A stretch of DNA of 64,000 nucleotides from CAZUXY01 sp964624235 (GCA_964624235.1 CAZUXY010000006.1:1-64000); one strand, 5' to 3'. Shown: positions 54,528-63,391, counted from the first letter of the stretch. Notes: generated by a model not told the origin, from the sequence alone. Numbers and translations are program-made.

Positions 54528-54779
54528 TCAGCGATGGCGGCACCCTGCCCAGCAGCAGGGCCGGCGCTTGCCATTGAGCAGTTCATCGCAGACCCGCTCG
54601 ATATGCTGTTTTCTTGTTTCAGCTTTCTTTACTGAAATAACCCAGCAGATCCATTCATTGCGGGCAAGCGGGGTCAGACCGTTCCAGATATCCAACACGC
54701 CGGGGACGGCGGTAAGTGCTTTTTTCAAATCCGCAGGCAGTTCGTGCGCCACCCCGGCGGCGATTTCGGTTTGTGCCAT
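54528..54779 (-). CDS. YdeI/OmpD-associated family protein
   Basis: 83 residues from the ATG at 54779, with GAGG upstream (the longer frame to 54833 is less likely). The pattern ELPADLKKALTAVPG, ARNEWICWVISVKKAETRKQHIERV and a GKRRPCCWAGCRHR end match the C-terminal part of the YdeI/OmpD-associated family, which has been linked to resistance to cationic peptides and bacteriocins. Function here is unknown. The gene is convergent with the MBL-cNMP gene. Confidence 0.72.
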   Translation of the reverse strand: MAQTEIAAGVAHELPADLKKALTAVPGVLDIWNGLTPLARNEWICWVISVKKAETRKQHIERVCDELLNGKRRPCCWAGCRHR

Positions 54780-55301
54780 CGAGGTATCCTCAATTTGATC
54801 TATTGATAGAATATATACTGAATTTTTACACACTCAGTGGGACGTGACCATGCTGACACAGCCCACGGCAGGGAGCGCGGACAGGAGGTGCGAGCGTGCC
54901 GGGGGCTGGATGCCCGAACACAGAGCGCGGCAGGCCGACCCACACGATGTGGGAAGTGCGGCACGCCGACAAGATGTCGTATAAGCGTGATGCCGGCCCA
55001 CTGCGGAGCGGGGAGCCGCCGGAGGCATGTTCAGTCCCGTACACAACGAGTCCCCGAAGGGCCCCCCGCCTGGAGGATGCTTTTCACAAAAAAACCCGGT
55101 TCGCGGCAAAAAAATTTTAAATTCCCACCCCCCTTCACCGTATTACTATTCGGAGATTGCCTATATGGCAGATCCAGACGCCGGTATCGCATTTAAGACT
55201 TGCAGCGGCCGGGAGCGGCAAAACCGCTTTTTCGGGAAAAATTTTGTCCCCCGGCCCTGCCGGGATCAATTAATAATAAAGACCCCACGGAGGTACTACC
55301 C
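54780..55301. other. GC-rich, hairpin-rich non-coding block (RNA candidate)
   Basis: 522 bp without a convincing gene although several frames are open on both strands because of high GC. Between about 54880 and 55070 there are consecutive short hairpins, for example CCCACA-cga-TGTGGG (54949-54963) and CGACA-aga-TGTCG (54968-54980). Composition differs sharply from the flanks. At 55090-55130 it changes to A-rich DNA. It might be a structured RNA or a remnant of transferred DNA. Confidence 0.35.
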
Positions 55302-55760
55302 ATGGCACAACTGTTCCTGAATCCCCTCATCGAAGGCATGCGCGGCCGCTTTCGCGGCGTGGTGCTGGTGCGCTGCGGCGACGACGTCTTCTTACGCGAC
55401 TACACCCCTCCTAAAAATCCCCGGACCGATCTACAACAGGCGCGCCGCGGCCTCTTCGCCGATGCGGTGCGAAGCTGGCAGGCCCTGCACAACGACGAGA
55501 AGGCCCGCTGGAACAGACTGGCCCGCAAGGGACGAAGAAAGACCGTTCGCGGCTATCATCTTTTTATCAGCAGCGTACTTTACGGCCACACGGAACCGGT
55601 TGTTGCCGGTACGGCTTCATTCCTGAAAAAGGGCTCCTCTTATGCCCCGTTCATGAAGCTCCGTTGCTCCTCCGTTGCCGCTCCCTTGAAGCTCCGTTCC
55701 GCCTCCAGTGACGCGCTTGTTCCGCTCCCGGAGGCCCTTCTGGACCCCGGCGGGCGCTGA
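55302..55760 (+). CDS. Basic hypothetical protein
   Basis: 152 residues from the ATG at 55302, with GGAGG 9 nt upstream. The first ~100 residues are basic and contain YTPPKNPRTDLQQARRGLFADAV and SWQALHNDEKARWNRLARKG, then GYHLFISSVLYG. The K-N-P-R-T/Q-x3-R plus W-x-A/L pattern recalls small proteins of repeated occurrence in spirochaete and other genomes (recollection only). The end is Ser/Leu-rich with repeated MKLRCSSVAAPLKLRSASS, which looks like low-complexity drift. Nucleic-acid binding is possible but unproven. Confidence 0.6.
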   Translation: MAQLFLNPLIEGMRGRFRGVVLVRCGDDVFLRDYTPPKNPRTDLQQARRGLFADAVRSWQALHNDEKARWNRLARKGRRKTVRGYHLFISSVLYGHTEPVVAGTASFLKKGSSYAPFMKLRCSSVAAPLKLRSASSDALVPLPEALLDPGGR

Positions 55761-55954
55761 TTCCCGTCCCGAACGGGGCTTACAGGAATAATATCGAAGC
55801 ATCACGGAAGTAATTCGGGCCGGAGGTATGGCCCGGGGGGATGATGGATTATGGATAATAGATTATAGTGTCATCGCGGGGACGCATTCAGGCAAACCCA
55901 TGGCGCGTCTCCCTGCCGGGATGACGAGGTATAAGGATCACTACCGCGGAATGG

Positions 55955-56176
55955 TCACGCCGCAAACCTTACAATCTCCAGTTCGGCATTCGAATCGATA
56001 TTCATAATGATTTCGTCGACCTTCGCCATGACCGTATCCTCGATCAGATACTCGCTGCAATTACCGCACTGCAGAACAGGGAGTTCTTTGATTATCACAA
56101 TCGTTTTCGGTCCTGTTTTAAAAGGCAGATCGGTTACCACCGCTTTCATATCGGCTGAACATACATGGCATTTCAT
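55955..56176 (-). CDS. YgiT-type zinc-finger protein (antitoxin-like)
   Basis: 73 residues. KCHVCSADMKAVVTDLPF and LQCGNCSEYLIEDTV supply the two C-x2-C pairs of the YgiT/MqsA-type zinc finger. The usual HTH part of MqsA is absent. It lies 4 bp after the disrupted DUF4258-like toxin reading frame on the same strand, the standard arrangement of these pairs. It would bind or neutralise the toxin if that gene were intact. Confidence 0.85.
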   Translation of the reverse strand: MKCHVCSADMKAVVTDLPFKTGPKTIVIIKELPVLQCGNCSEYLIEDTVMAKVDEIIMNIDSNAELEIVRFAA

Positions 56177-56180
56177 AGCT

Positions 56181-56406
56181 TTATAACCTCTCTTTAAGCG
56201 ATTCGTTCCATTGCGTGCTGTCAGGTGAATAGGCGGTAATCACCCTTACGTTGTCATTAAAGGCATCAACCTCGAAAAGCACATGGAAAACTTTCTTTAA
56301 TAAAAGCAAGAGGATCTTCGGGGATCAATTCATGCTCCATTACCGTATACCGGATTACCCGCCATATTTTATCATGGCATAAATGTATCGTATCAACAGG
56401 ACGCTG
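56181..56406 (-). pseudogene. Frameshifted DUF4258-like toxin gene
   Basis: On the minus strand one frame gives DKIWRVIRYTVMEHELIPED and AFIKE, then hits a stop shortly after. Skipping one base near 56290-56297 continues in another frame as KVFHVLFEVDAFNDN, VRVITAYSPDSTQWNESLKE and RL before a stop at 56181-56183. Together they make a coherent toxin-type domain of the DUF4258 kind, commonly paired with YgiT zinc fingers. There is no in-frame ATG near the 5' end. Either a sequencing error or a real inactivation is possible. Confidence 0.7.
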
Positions 56407-56435
56407 TTATAATGAAAGCTTTTCTGAATTGTCAA
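56406..56435 (-). promoter_or_regulatory. Promoter of the toxin-antitoxin remnant
   Basis: On the minus strand TTGACA (56430-56435), 18 bp, TATAAC (56406-56411), directly upstream of the disrupted toxin frame. Confidence 0.6.
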
Positions 56436-56483
56436 GCTGAACTAAAGGGCAGAGCTGCCGGTTTTCCATTCATCCTCTTCAAT

Positions 56484-56523
56484 AAAAACAGAACAGGCGA
56501 ACCCCGAAGGAGCCCGCCTGTTC
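56484..56523 (-). terminator. Intrinsic terminator of operon B
   Basis: Arms GAACAGGCG (56491-56499) and CGCCTGTTC (56515-56523), followed on the minus strand by TGTTTTTATT. It lies just after the thiolase stop at 56555 and ends operon B. Confidence 0.85.
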
Positions 56524-56554
56524 CATGAGTTTTATGTAGTTTTTGAGCGATATC

Positions 56555-57760
56555 TTATTTGTACTTACCCACGATCGATATGCTGCATACGTTCATGTAA
56601 GGCATACCGCCCAGGTTATGCGTCAGACCGAACTTCGGGTCCTTGAGCTGCCGTTCGCCGGCCCTGCCCAGAAGCTGCAGGTACATTTCGTAAATCATCC
56701 TGAGTCCCGACGCGCCTATGGGATGACCGAAACATTTGAGCCCGCCGTCGATCTGGCAGGGCACGCCGCCGTCGGCGTTATAGAAGCCGTCCATGTAGTC
56801 CTTTACCGCTCCGCCTTCGGACGAAATGAAAAGGTCTTCCATGGTGACCAGTTCGGTTATGGAGAAGCAGTCGTGGACCTCGCACATGCTTATTTCCTTG
56901 CGGGGATCCTTGATGCCCGCCTCCGCATAGGCCTTTTTGGATGCCGTCCTGGTGGTCATGAAGTATGAACCGTCCCATGAATTATGGCCCCCTTCAAGGC
57001 CGTTGGATACCGACAGCTGGAGCGCTTTAACCGACACCAGGTCCTTTTTACCAAGCTTCTTCGCGATTTCAGGAGTGGTGACGATGGCGCACGCCGAACC
57101 GTCGCTTACGCCGCAGCAGTCGAAGAGTCCCAGCGGGTAGGCCACGATGGGGGACGCCATGATCTGTTCCACGGTAACGGGATTGCGCAGATGCGCCTTG
57201 GGATTTTTCGTCCCGTTCGCGTGGCTTTTCGCGGATACGTGCGCCAGCGCCAGCTTCAGGTCTTCCCATTTCAGGTTATGCTTGTTCCTGTAGGCGCTGG
57301 CCAGCTGTGCGAACGCGCCCGGTGCCGTCATATTGGGTGCCCACTGCGAAAGCAGGGAACCCGCCCTTGAGTCGAAAACGGGGAGCCCCCCGTAGCCCGT
57401 GTCTTTCAGCTTCTCCACACCCTGCGCCAGCGCTATGTCGCACGCACCTGACGCCACGGCATAGACGGCCCCGCGGAACGCCTCGGTGCCGGTGGCGCAG
57501 AAGTTCTCCACCCTGGTCACCGGTATGAAGGGAAGTCTCAGCGCCATGGGGAGAGCGAGTGCGGATTTGCCCGTGTTGATCTCTTCTATACAGACACCCA
57601 GCCAGGCCATTTCGATGTCTTTCTTCTCGATACCGGCGTCCTGTATGCATTCATTGAACGCTTCCACTATGAGTTCTTCCGCGCCCATGTCCCAGCGTTC
57701 GCCGAAGCGGGTGCATCCCATACCGAGTATGACTACCTTGTCTCTTATTCCAGTGGCCAT
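56555..57760 (-). CDS. SCP2-type thiolase (acetyl-CoA acyltransferase) with intact active site
   Basis: 401 residues. All catalytic elements are present: Cys in RVENFCATGTEAFRGA (near residue 88), MCEVHDCFSITELV (the HDCF motif) and GGLKCFGHPIGASG (GHP motif). It thiolytically cleaves a 3-ketoacyl-CoA. It starts 1 bp after the stop of the HMG-CoA-synthase-like gene and ends operon B. In archaeal counterparts such a thiolase is held together with HMGS by a DUF35 protein, which here is fused to the neighbour. Confidence 0.9.
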   Translation of the reverse strand: MATGIRDKVVILGMGCTRFGERWDMGAEELIVEAFNECIQDAGIEKKDIEMAWLGVCIEEINTGKSALALPMALRLPFIPVTRVENFCATGTEAFRGAVYAVASGACDIALAQGVEKLKDTGYGGLPVFDSRAGSLLSQWAPNMTAPGAFAQLASAYRNKHNLKWEDLKLALAHVSAKSHANGTKNPKAHLRNPVTVEQIMASPIVAYPLGLFDCCGVSDGSACAIVTTPEIAKKLGKKDLVSVKALQLSVSNGLEGGHNSWDGSYFMTTRTASKKAYAEAGIKDPRKEISMCEVHDCFSITELVTMEDLFISSEGGAVKDYMDGFYNADGGVPCQIDGGLKCFGHPIGASGLRMIYEMYLQLLGRAGERQLKDPKFGLTHNLGGMPYMNVCSISIVGKYK

Positions 57761-57761
57761 G

Positions 57762-59228
57762 TTACGCCTCCTCTCCCTTGGTGTAGATCGGTTTCGCCTT
57801 CCAGAAGTATCGCGTGAAACCGCGGGCCTCGTCGATGTTCTTTATGCGGAACACCATCTTCACCGGCATGCCCACCTCGACCTTACCCACCTCGTGGTCG
57901 GTGAAATCGCACATGAACTGGCCGCCGTTATCGAACTCGATCATCCCGTAGTGGGCCGGAGGATCGATGCAATAGGTGAGAAGGTCCGACGACCATGTTT
58001 TGATCTTACCCGTCTGGTCGGCGAACTCCAGGTCCTCCTGGGTGTTGAGCGCTCCACACTGGGGGTTCACACATATGTCGGCTTTGGGGAACTGCGGCGT
58101 GTTGCATTTGGTGCATCTCCCGCCGACCAGCCCCAGTATCATCTTGCGTTTGCGGTATAGCGTCGAAAGTGCCACTTTCCAGTCCGCTTCCGCACGCATA
58201 CCGTTTTCCTGTACGATCAGCTTGTTGAAGGTAAGGTATTTGAGATAGTTCTTCTCCACCCTCTTGTCCGCCAGGTATCCCTTGACCCCTACCCTGGGCG
58301 ATAGTTTGGTTATTTCTGGTGTCACCTCGAACAGGATCGCGCTTGCGCCCTGGCCGAATGTCACCAGGAGTATCTTGTCTCCCGGTTTCGCGTCCTGTAA
58401 CGCGGATACCAGCATCACCAGGGAATGGGCGGTGCCGGTTTCACCGCACACCTTGTGCAGATTGTCGGCCACCTTGTCCTTTTCAATGCCGAATTTCTTC
58501 GCGACGCTTACCGGTTCGCGGGAAAAGACGCACGGCATCACGAAACGGGTGATGTCCGCCCCTGAAATCTTCAACTTCTTCATCAGGCCGTCGATCGCCT
58601 TTACCGCGATCTTTCCGTAGCCCTCGTCCCGAACCCATCGTTCTTCCCAGAAGTAATCAAACTGACGGTCGATACCCTTGAAGTGGTCGATGAAATCAAA
58701 AGAAACGGAATAAGATCCCTTTATCTCGGCGATCACGTTTTTATTCCCCAGAAGCACGGCCGCGGCGCCGTCGCCGAACCACAGTTCGTGAAAGAACGCC
58801 GACTTTGTACGTCTGTTGTCCGAGGCGACCACGAGTGCCGTCTCGTAATCTCCCGATTTCACCGCGTTAAGTCCAGCCAGGAGCGCCGAACCGCCCGCCC
58901 TCATGGACGCGGCGAAATCGGCCGTTTCCACCGCCTCTTTAAGATTGAGTGCGGTGCTCACGATCCCCGCGTTCTGCCGGTCCTGGAAGGGGAAGCTCAG
59001 CGACGCGAGATAGAACGCGTCCACTTTGCTTTTGTCAAAACCTTTCAGGCAGTCCCTGGACGCTTCTAACGCCATGGTGACGCTGTCCTCGTCCCAGTTG
59101 CACATGGAACGTTCCCCCTGTGCCACCGAGAAAAGCGCGGGATTCATCCACATGTTCGAGAAAAAAACAGTACCCCGGTCCAGCCTGAGCAGAGGTATAT
59201 ACCCGCCATAGGAAACAATACCAGCCAT
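57762..59228 (-). CDS. HMG-CoA-synthase-like protein fused to a DUF35 domain
   Basis: 488 residues. Residues 1-350 have the ketosynthase-III/HMG-CoA-synthase fold (IVSYGGYIPLLRLDRG, HELWFGDGAAAVLLGNKN, GETGTAHSLVMLVSAL). Where HMG-CoA synthase has its Cys the sequence is ASMRAGGSALLAG, with no Cys. Residues ~365-480 are a DUF35 module with zinc ribbon RCTKCNTPQFPKADICVNPQC. It probably works with the adjacent thiolase as a substrate-channelling or scaffold partner and not as a normal synthase. The 1-bp gap shows coupling. Confidence 0.82.
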   Translation of the reverse strand: MAGIVSYGGYIPLLRLDRGTVFFSNMWMNPALFSVAQGERSMCNWDEDSVTMALEASRDCLKGFDKSKVDAFYLASLSFPFQDRQNAGIVSTALNLKEAVETADFAASMRAGGSALLAGLNAVKSGDYETALVVASDNRRTKSAFFHELWFGDGAAAVLLGNKNVIAEIKGSYSVSFDFIDHFKGIDRQFDYFWEERWVRDEGYGKIAVKAIDGLMKKLKISGADITRFVMPCVFSREPVSVAKKFGIEKDKVADNLHKVCGETGTAHSLVMLVSALQDAKPGDKILLVTFGQGASAILFEVTPEITKLSPRVGVKGYLADKRVEKNYLKYLTFNKLIVQENGMRAEADWKVALSTLYRKRKMILGLVGGRCTKCNTPQFPKADICVNPQCGALNTQEDLEFADQTGKIKTWSSDLLTYCIDPPAHYGMIEFDNGGQFMCDFTDHEVGKVEVGMPVKMVFRIKNIDEARGFTRYFWKAKPIYTKGEEA

Positions 59229-59284
59229 AGACCAATCCTCCTCTCTTTTTTTGAATTTACTGCCTTTCTCCGTGCTATCGAGAA

Positions 59285-60199
59285 CTATTTTCCCTGCAGC
59301 AGCGGTGTAAAGAACGCGAACGTCTCGGCCAGATTACTGAGATACTTCGCTCCTTCCAGACTTGAAATCTTGCCCCAGTTCTTCTGAATCTCCTCGGGTG
59401 GAATATCCCGGGATCCGTCCCCTATGGTTATACCCGGGGCGCACATGATCGCCGAACGGCTGTACCACCCCGCCCCGCAGTTAAATACCATGCTTGTATC
59501 GTTCATCTGATCGGATACAAGATAGAGTACCAGGGGTGTAATGAACTCGGGCTTCAGTTTCTTGAAGAAATCCGGCGGCATAACATCTTCGGTAAGCCTC
59601 GAAGCGGCGATGGGAGCGATGGCATTGGCCTTGATATTATACTTTGCCCCTTCAATCGACACCACATTCATAAAGCCCAGAAGGCCGGCTTTCGCCGCCG
59701 CGTAATTCGCCTGGCCGAAATTGCCATAGAGTCCCGCTCCGGATGTCGTAAAAACGATCCTTCCATACCCTCTCTCTCTCATGATAGCGAAAGCGGGTTT
59801 CGTGCAGCAGAAGGCGCCCCTCATATGCACGTTGTGAATAATGTCCCATTCATCTTCTGCCATTTTCAGAAGGCTCTTGTCCCTGAGAATTCCGGCATTA
59901 TTGATGAGAATATCCACTGTTCCGAAGGCGTCTACCGCGGCCTTCACGATATTTTCACCGCCCTGCACCGTGGCTACCGAATCATAGTTAGCGACCGCCT
60001 CACCGCCTGCCTTTTTGATCTCTTCAACAACTGCGTCGGCGGCATTGTGGCTGGCTCCAGATCCGTCACGGGAGCCTCCCAGATCGTTTACCACCACCTT
60101 CGCTCCGCGTTTCGCCAATTCCAAAGCATAGGTCCTCCCAAGACCCGCACCGGCACCGGTCACTATTGCTACTTTTCCGTCAAATCTGATATCTGCCAT
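59285..60199 (-). CDS. Short-chain dehydrogenase (3-hydroxyacyl-CoA type, MFE-2-like)
   Basis: 304 residues. VAIVTGAGAGLGRTYALELAKRG is the cofactor-binding TGxxxGxG motif, NNAGILRDKS follows and the catalytic Ser-Tyr-Lys lie in TTSGAGLYGNFGQANYAAAKAG. NDLGGSRDGSG is typical of the peroxisomal multifunctional enzyme type 2 dehydrogenase. With the double-hotdog hydratase gene next to it, it would perform the hydration and dehydrogenation steps of (R)-hydroxyacyl-CoA oxidation. Confidence 0.9.
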   Translation of the reverse strand: MADIRFDGKVAIVTGAGAGLGRTYALELAKRGAKVVVNDLGGSRDGSGASHNAADAVVEEIKKAGGEAVANYDSVATVQGGENIVKAAVDAFGTVDILINNAGILRDKSLLKMAEDEWDIIHNVHMRGAFCCTKPAFAIMRERGYGRIVFTTSGAGLYGNFGQANYAAAKAGLLGFMNVVSIEGAKYNIKANAIAPIAASRLTEDVMPPDFFKKLKPEFITPLVLYLVSDQMNDTSMVFNCGAGWYSRSAIMCAPGITIGDGSRDIPPEEIQKNWGKISSLEGAKYLSNLAETFAFFTPLLQGK

Positions 60200-60351
60200 G
60201 GAAACCTCCCTGAAATGATATTTTGGTTATTATATTCACTTCAAATCAAAGCATTCCCCGCCATTCCGGAGGGGCTTTACTGATGCTTATACTATCATCT
60301 AAAGTGGTTAAGCCTCCCGATGTTCAGGTGACGATACAAAAACATCTCCTT

Positions 60352-61206
60352 CTATTTAACAAGACACCAGGCGTTTCTCAACACATCCACCCCTTCGTTG
60401 TTCTTCGCTGTGAGACCGTACTTTTTGCCTCCGTCTGCGGATCCGATCTCGAATCCCTGGAAAGTGATGGTCTGTCCCGGAAGCACCGGCCGTGAAAACC
60501 CGACCTTCATTTTTTTTATTTTCATCGGATCCCGTTCCGAACCGGTACAGTTGTCACAGAAGGCCTTGTGTCCGAACGCCATGGTGCAGAGTCCCTGCAG
60601 TATTATGCCGGGAAGACCCACCTTTTTCGCGAAATCATCATCAATGTGAATTACATTATGGTCGCCCGACGGCTCCGCGTAGATATAGGTCTGGCCGTTC
60701 CGTACCTTCATCTCCTGGGTCCATTGAATGCTGCCGGGTACGATCTTTTCATCTTTCTTCGCATCGGGCTTTCCCGAACCTGCGCTCCTGTCGAAAAACT
60801 CACCTGTGGCCTTGACCACCGGTTCGTTGTTCTGGTTCTTGCAGATTGATTCCCATGCCAGAATCCCGCCCTTTTCCCTGGTCTCGATCCTGGTGATGGT
60901 AAGCTCACTGGTCACCTTGTCACCCGGCTTCACGGGTTTCAGCCATTCGAACTCCTGGGAATAATGCACCATCATCATGACATTCATCCCCGTCTCCTGA
61001 TCGAACAGCAGGTCCACCACCTGGGCAAGCGCGTAATTGACCGCGTACATGGGCGGCGCGATGATTCCTCCGGGACGCCGGTTGTCGAAGTACGCATCGT
61101 TGTCTTCATTGTACGCAAGGGCGTAATAGATACTTTCGTGGGCGGTGACTTCAATCGGCCCTTTTGAAGGATACTTCTTCCCGATGACTTTTTCATTTAA
61201 CGGCAT
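60352..61206 (-). CDS. MaoC-like double-hotdog enoyl-CoA hydratase 2
   Basis: 284 residues, two hotdog units. The second contains the hydratase-2 motif YAEPSGDHNVIHIDDDFAKKVGLPGIILQGL (catalytic Asp-x4-His) at about residues 180-210. The first unit lacks it. This matches the eukaryotic MFE-2 hydratase 2 module. It lies 18 bp after the acyl-CoA dehydrogenase gene in operon B. A 152-bp gap separates it from the dehydrogenase gene downstream. Confidence 0.87.
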   Translation of the reverse strand: MPLNEKVIGKKYPSKGPIEVTAHESIYYALAYNEDNDAYFDNRRPGGIIAPPMYAVNYALAQVVDLLFDQETGMNVMMMVHYSQEFEWLKPVKPGDKVTSELTITRIETREKGGILAWESICKNQNNEPVVKATGEFFDRSAGSGKPDAKKDEKIVPGSIQWTQEMKVRNGQTYIYAEPSGDHNVIHIDDDFAKKVGLPGIILQGLCTMAFGHKAFCDNCTGSERDPMKIKKMKVGFSRPVLPGQTITFQGFEIGSADGGKKYGLTAKNNEGVDVLRNAWCLVK

Positions 61207-61224
61207 AATGACCTCCTTACACTT

Positions 61225-63084
61225 TTATAGAGAGGCGAAGCTCTCGTTGGGGATTTCCATAACCGAAAGATCCCCGCTTTTAATGGCGCTGGCCAGCGCA
61301 TCGGCCTGAGGCAGGCAGTTTTTTATATAATAACGGGCGCCGTGTATCTTACCCTGATAAAAGGCAGCGTCCCTGTTATTTTTTATGAAATCAGCTTTTT
61401 GCGATTCATCAACTTTATTTTCTTTAAATAACGCGGAAATCTTCCGCGAGGCGATACCCGCCTGCCAGAAGAGCAGCCATCCCATACATATACACCCCAT
61501 CATGTTGAGGAAGGGATAGGCGTTGGATACGGGCACCATGAATTTCCCCTCTTTCCCGCACTGGGCGAAAAACATGCCCATTTCACCCAGCGCGCCGACC
61601 GCCTTCTGAACATCCGACTTCAGATCGGCAATGGATGCCTCACTCCCGTATTTTTCCAGTGTTGCGTTTATCTCGCCCAGGAGGTTGATGAAGTTCATGC
61701 CCTTTTTCTGTCCCATCTTTCGCCCCACCAGGTCGAGCGCCTGGATGCCGTTGGTGCCTTCATAGATGGAGGCAATCTTCAAATCCCTCAGGAACTGCTC
61801 CACGGGGTAATCCTGGCAGAACCCGTATCCTCCGTAAATCTGTATGGCGGTCTCAGCCACCCTGAATCCCATATCAGAGCAATACGACTTGCATATGGGG
61901 GTCAGTATTTCCATAATACCGTGGAGTTTTTCGGCGGCATCACGGTCCGCCAGCGCTTCGGAACGGTCAATGCAGCTCGCACAGTAATATACCAGCGCCC
62001 TCATTCCCTCGACATGGGTCTTCATCCAGAGCAGCATTCTGCGCACATCCGGATGTTCGATAATGGACACCCTGGGGGCATCGGGATTCTGCAGGTTCAT
62101 GAGGCTCGCGCCCTGCTTGCGTTCCATCGCGTAGTTGAGCGCGTGCAGGTACGCGATAGAGGCGCCGCCCAGTCCCTGCAACCCCACACCGACGCGCGCC
62201 TCGTTCATGAGCTGGAACATGATTTTCATTCCCTGCCGCTCTTCTCCCAGGAGTTCCGCATAGCAGTCGCCGTTATCGCCGAAATTCACCGAGCACGTGG
62301 CGCTCCCCTTGATCCCCATCTTGTGCTCGATGCCGCTTATGGTATAGTCGTTCCGCCGACCCAGTGAACCGTCTTCGTTCACCAGGTACTTGGGCACCAG
62401 AAAGATGGATATTCCCTTGGTCCCTGCCGGGTCCCCTTCGATCCGGGCCAGTACCGGATTTATAATGTTGGTGAAAAGGTCGGAATCGGCGCCGGTAATG
62501 AATATTTTTGAACCTACGATCCGGTAGGTTCCGTCAGGCTGGCGTATTGCCTTGGTCTTCAGGTTGCCGACATCCGATCCGGCTTCGGGTTCGGTCAGGG
62601 CCATGGTGCCGCCCCATTCGCCCGAATACATTCTTTTCATGTATTTTTCTCTCTGCGCATCGGTGCCGTAGTTCTGTATCATATGGGCCGCGCCCGAAGC
62701 GAGAAACATATAGGCTAAAAAACTGAAATTATGGATAAACGCCTCGGTGGAAGCGACACTGATGGTATAGGGAAGCCCCTGTCCCCCGTGTTCAACGGGC
62801 ATCGACATCACCGCCCATCCCCCTTCAGCGAACAGCTTTTTGATGCGGTGGAAGCAGTTCGGCACCTTCACCGATCCGTTTTCCAGCCGGCACCCCTCCC
62901 TGTCCCCTTCAGGGTTTGCCGGGTACAGTTCATCCACCGCAAGCCGCACCGAGGTCTCCAGGGTCATGTCAAACATGTCCCGTGAATAATCGGAAAACAT
63001 TTCCGTGGAACAGAGTTCTTCTATCCCAAGCATTTCATACAGCACGAACGCCTGATCGCGCGAATCAACGATAGTATTGCTCAT
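61225..63084 (-). CDS. Large acyl-CoA dehydrogenase with C-terminal extension
   Basis: 619 residues, longer than the usual ~380 and like the DmdC/AidB-related long group. MALTEPEAGSDVGNLKT and GSKIFITGADSDLFTNI are the FAD and substrate motifs, QIYGGYGFCQDYPVEQFLRDLKIASIYEGTNGIQ contains the catalytic-region Glu, and a ~150-residue helical C-terminal domain follows. It is the first gene of operon B and starts oxidation of an acyl-CoA. An AGGAGG site precedes the ATG. Confidence 0.92.
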   Translation of the reverse strand: MSNTIVDSRDQAFVLYEMLGIEELCSTEMFSDYSRDMFDMTLETSVRLAVDELYPANPEGDREGCRLENGSVKVPNCFHRIKKLFAEGGWAVMSMPVEHGGQGLPYTISVASTEAFIHNFSFLAYMFLASGAAHMIQNYGTDAQREKYMKRMYSGEWGGTMALTEPEAGSDVGNLKTKAIRQPDGTYRIVGSKIFITGADSDLFTNIINPVLARIEGDPAGTKGISIFLVPKYLVNEDGSLGRRNDYTISGIEHKMGIKGSATCSVNFGDNGDCYAELLGEERQGMKIMFQLMNEARVGVGLQGLGGASIAYLHALNYAMERKQGASLMNLQNPDAPRVSIIEHPDVRRMLLWMKTHVEGMRALVYYCASCIDRSEALADRDAAEKLHGIMEILTPICKSYCSDMGFRVAETAIQIYGGYGFCQDYPVEQFLRDLKIASIYEGTNGIQALDLVGRKMGQKKGMNFINLLGEINATLEKYGSEASIADLKSDVQKAVGALGEMGMFFAQCGKEGKFMVPVSNAYPFLNMMGCICMGWLLFWQAGIASRKISALFKENKVDESQKADFIKNNRDAAFYQGKIHGARYYIKNCLPQADALASAIKSGDLSVMEIPNESFASL

Positions 63085-63234
63085 AGGACCCTCCTGAATT
63101 CATCGCCGATAATGTTTTATTGTTAACTGGAATCCCGCGGTCAGAACCATCAGACCGGGAACACCCGGCACATCTGCACTCTGCAAGGAAAGACAGGTCC
63201 CGTAAAAAACTTCGATTACGGTCTGATACCCGGT

Positions 63235-63251
63235 TTAGTGACACTCACTTA
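63235..63251 (-). promoter_or_regulatory. AGTGA-type operator upstream of operon B
   Basis: TTAGTGA-cac-TCACTTA, one mismatch between arms. TTGACA on the minus strand lies at 63279-63284, so the site is just downstream of the expected promoter elements. Confidence 0.6.
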
Positions 63252-63372
63252 CACAAGAGTGGTTACACGATATTCTTTTGTCAATAATTATTTTGTAATA
63301 TAATAAGACAATATCAGTACGGGGGCCCGTCAGCCCGGTAAGCGCGGCGATGAAACGCGTTACGGAAAAAAC

Positions 63373-63391
63373 TTGTAATATCGTATTACAA
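63373..63391. promoter_or_regulatory. 19-bp palindrome TTGTAATA-tcg-TATTACAA
   Basis: A perfect inverted repeat with 8-bp arms immediately upstream of the -35 box at 63397, a position typical for an activator. A partial match (TTGTAATATAATAA) lies at 63293-63306. The sequence is unlike the AGTGA-type sites, so it would bind a different regulator. Confidence 0.5.

Noticed and set aside
54837..55320. Several overlapping open frames on both strands in the GC-rich block
   Set aside because: Frames on all strands overlap one another, as expected from high GC content, and none looks like a protein.
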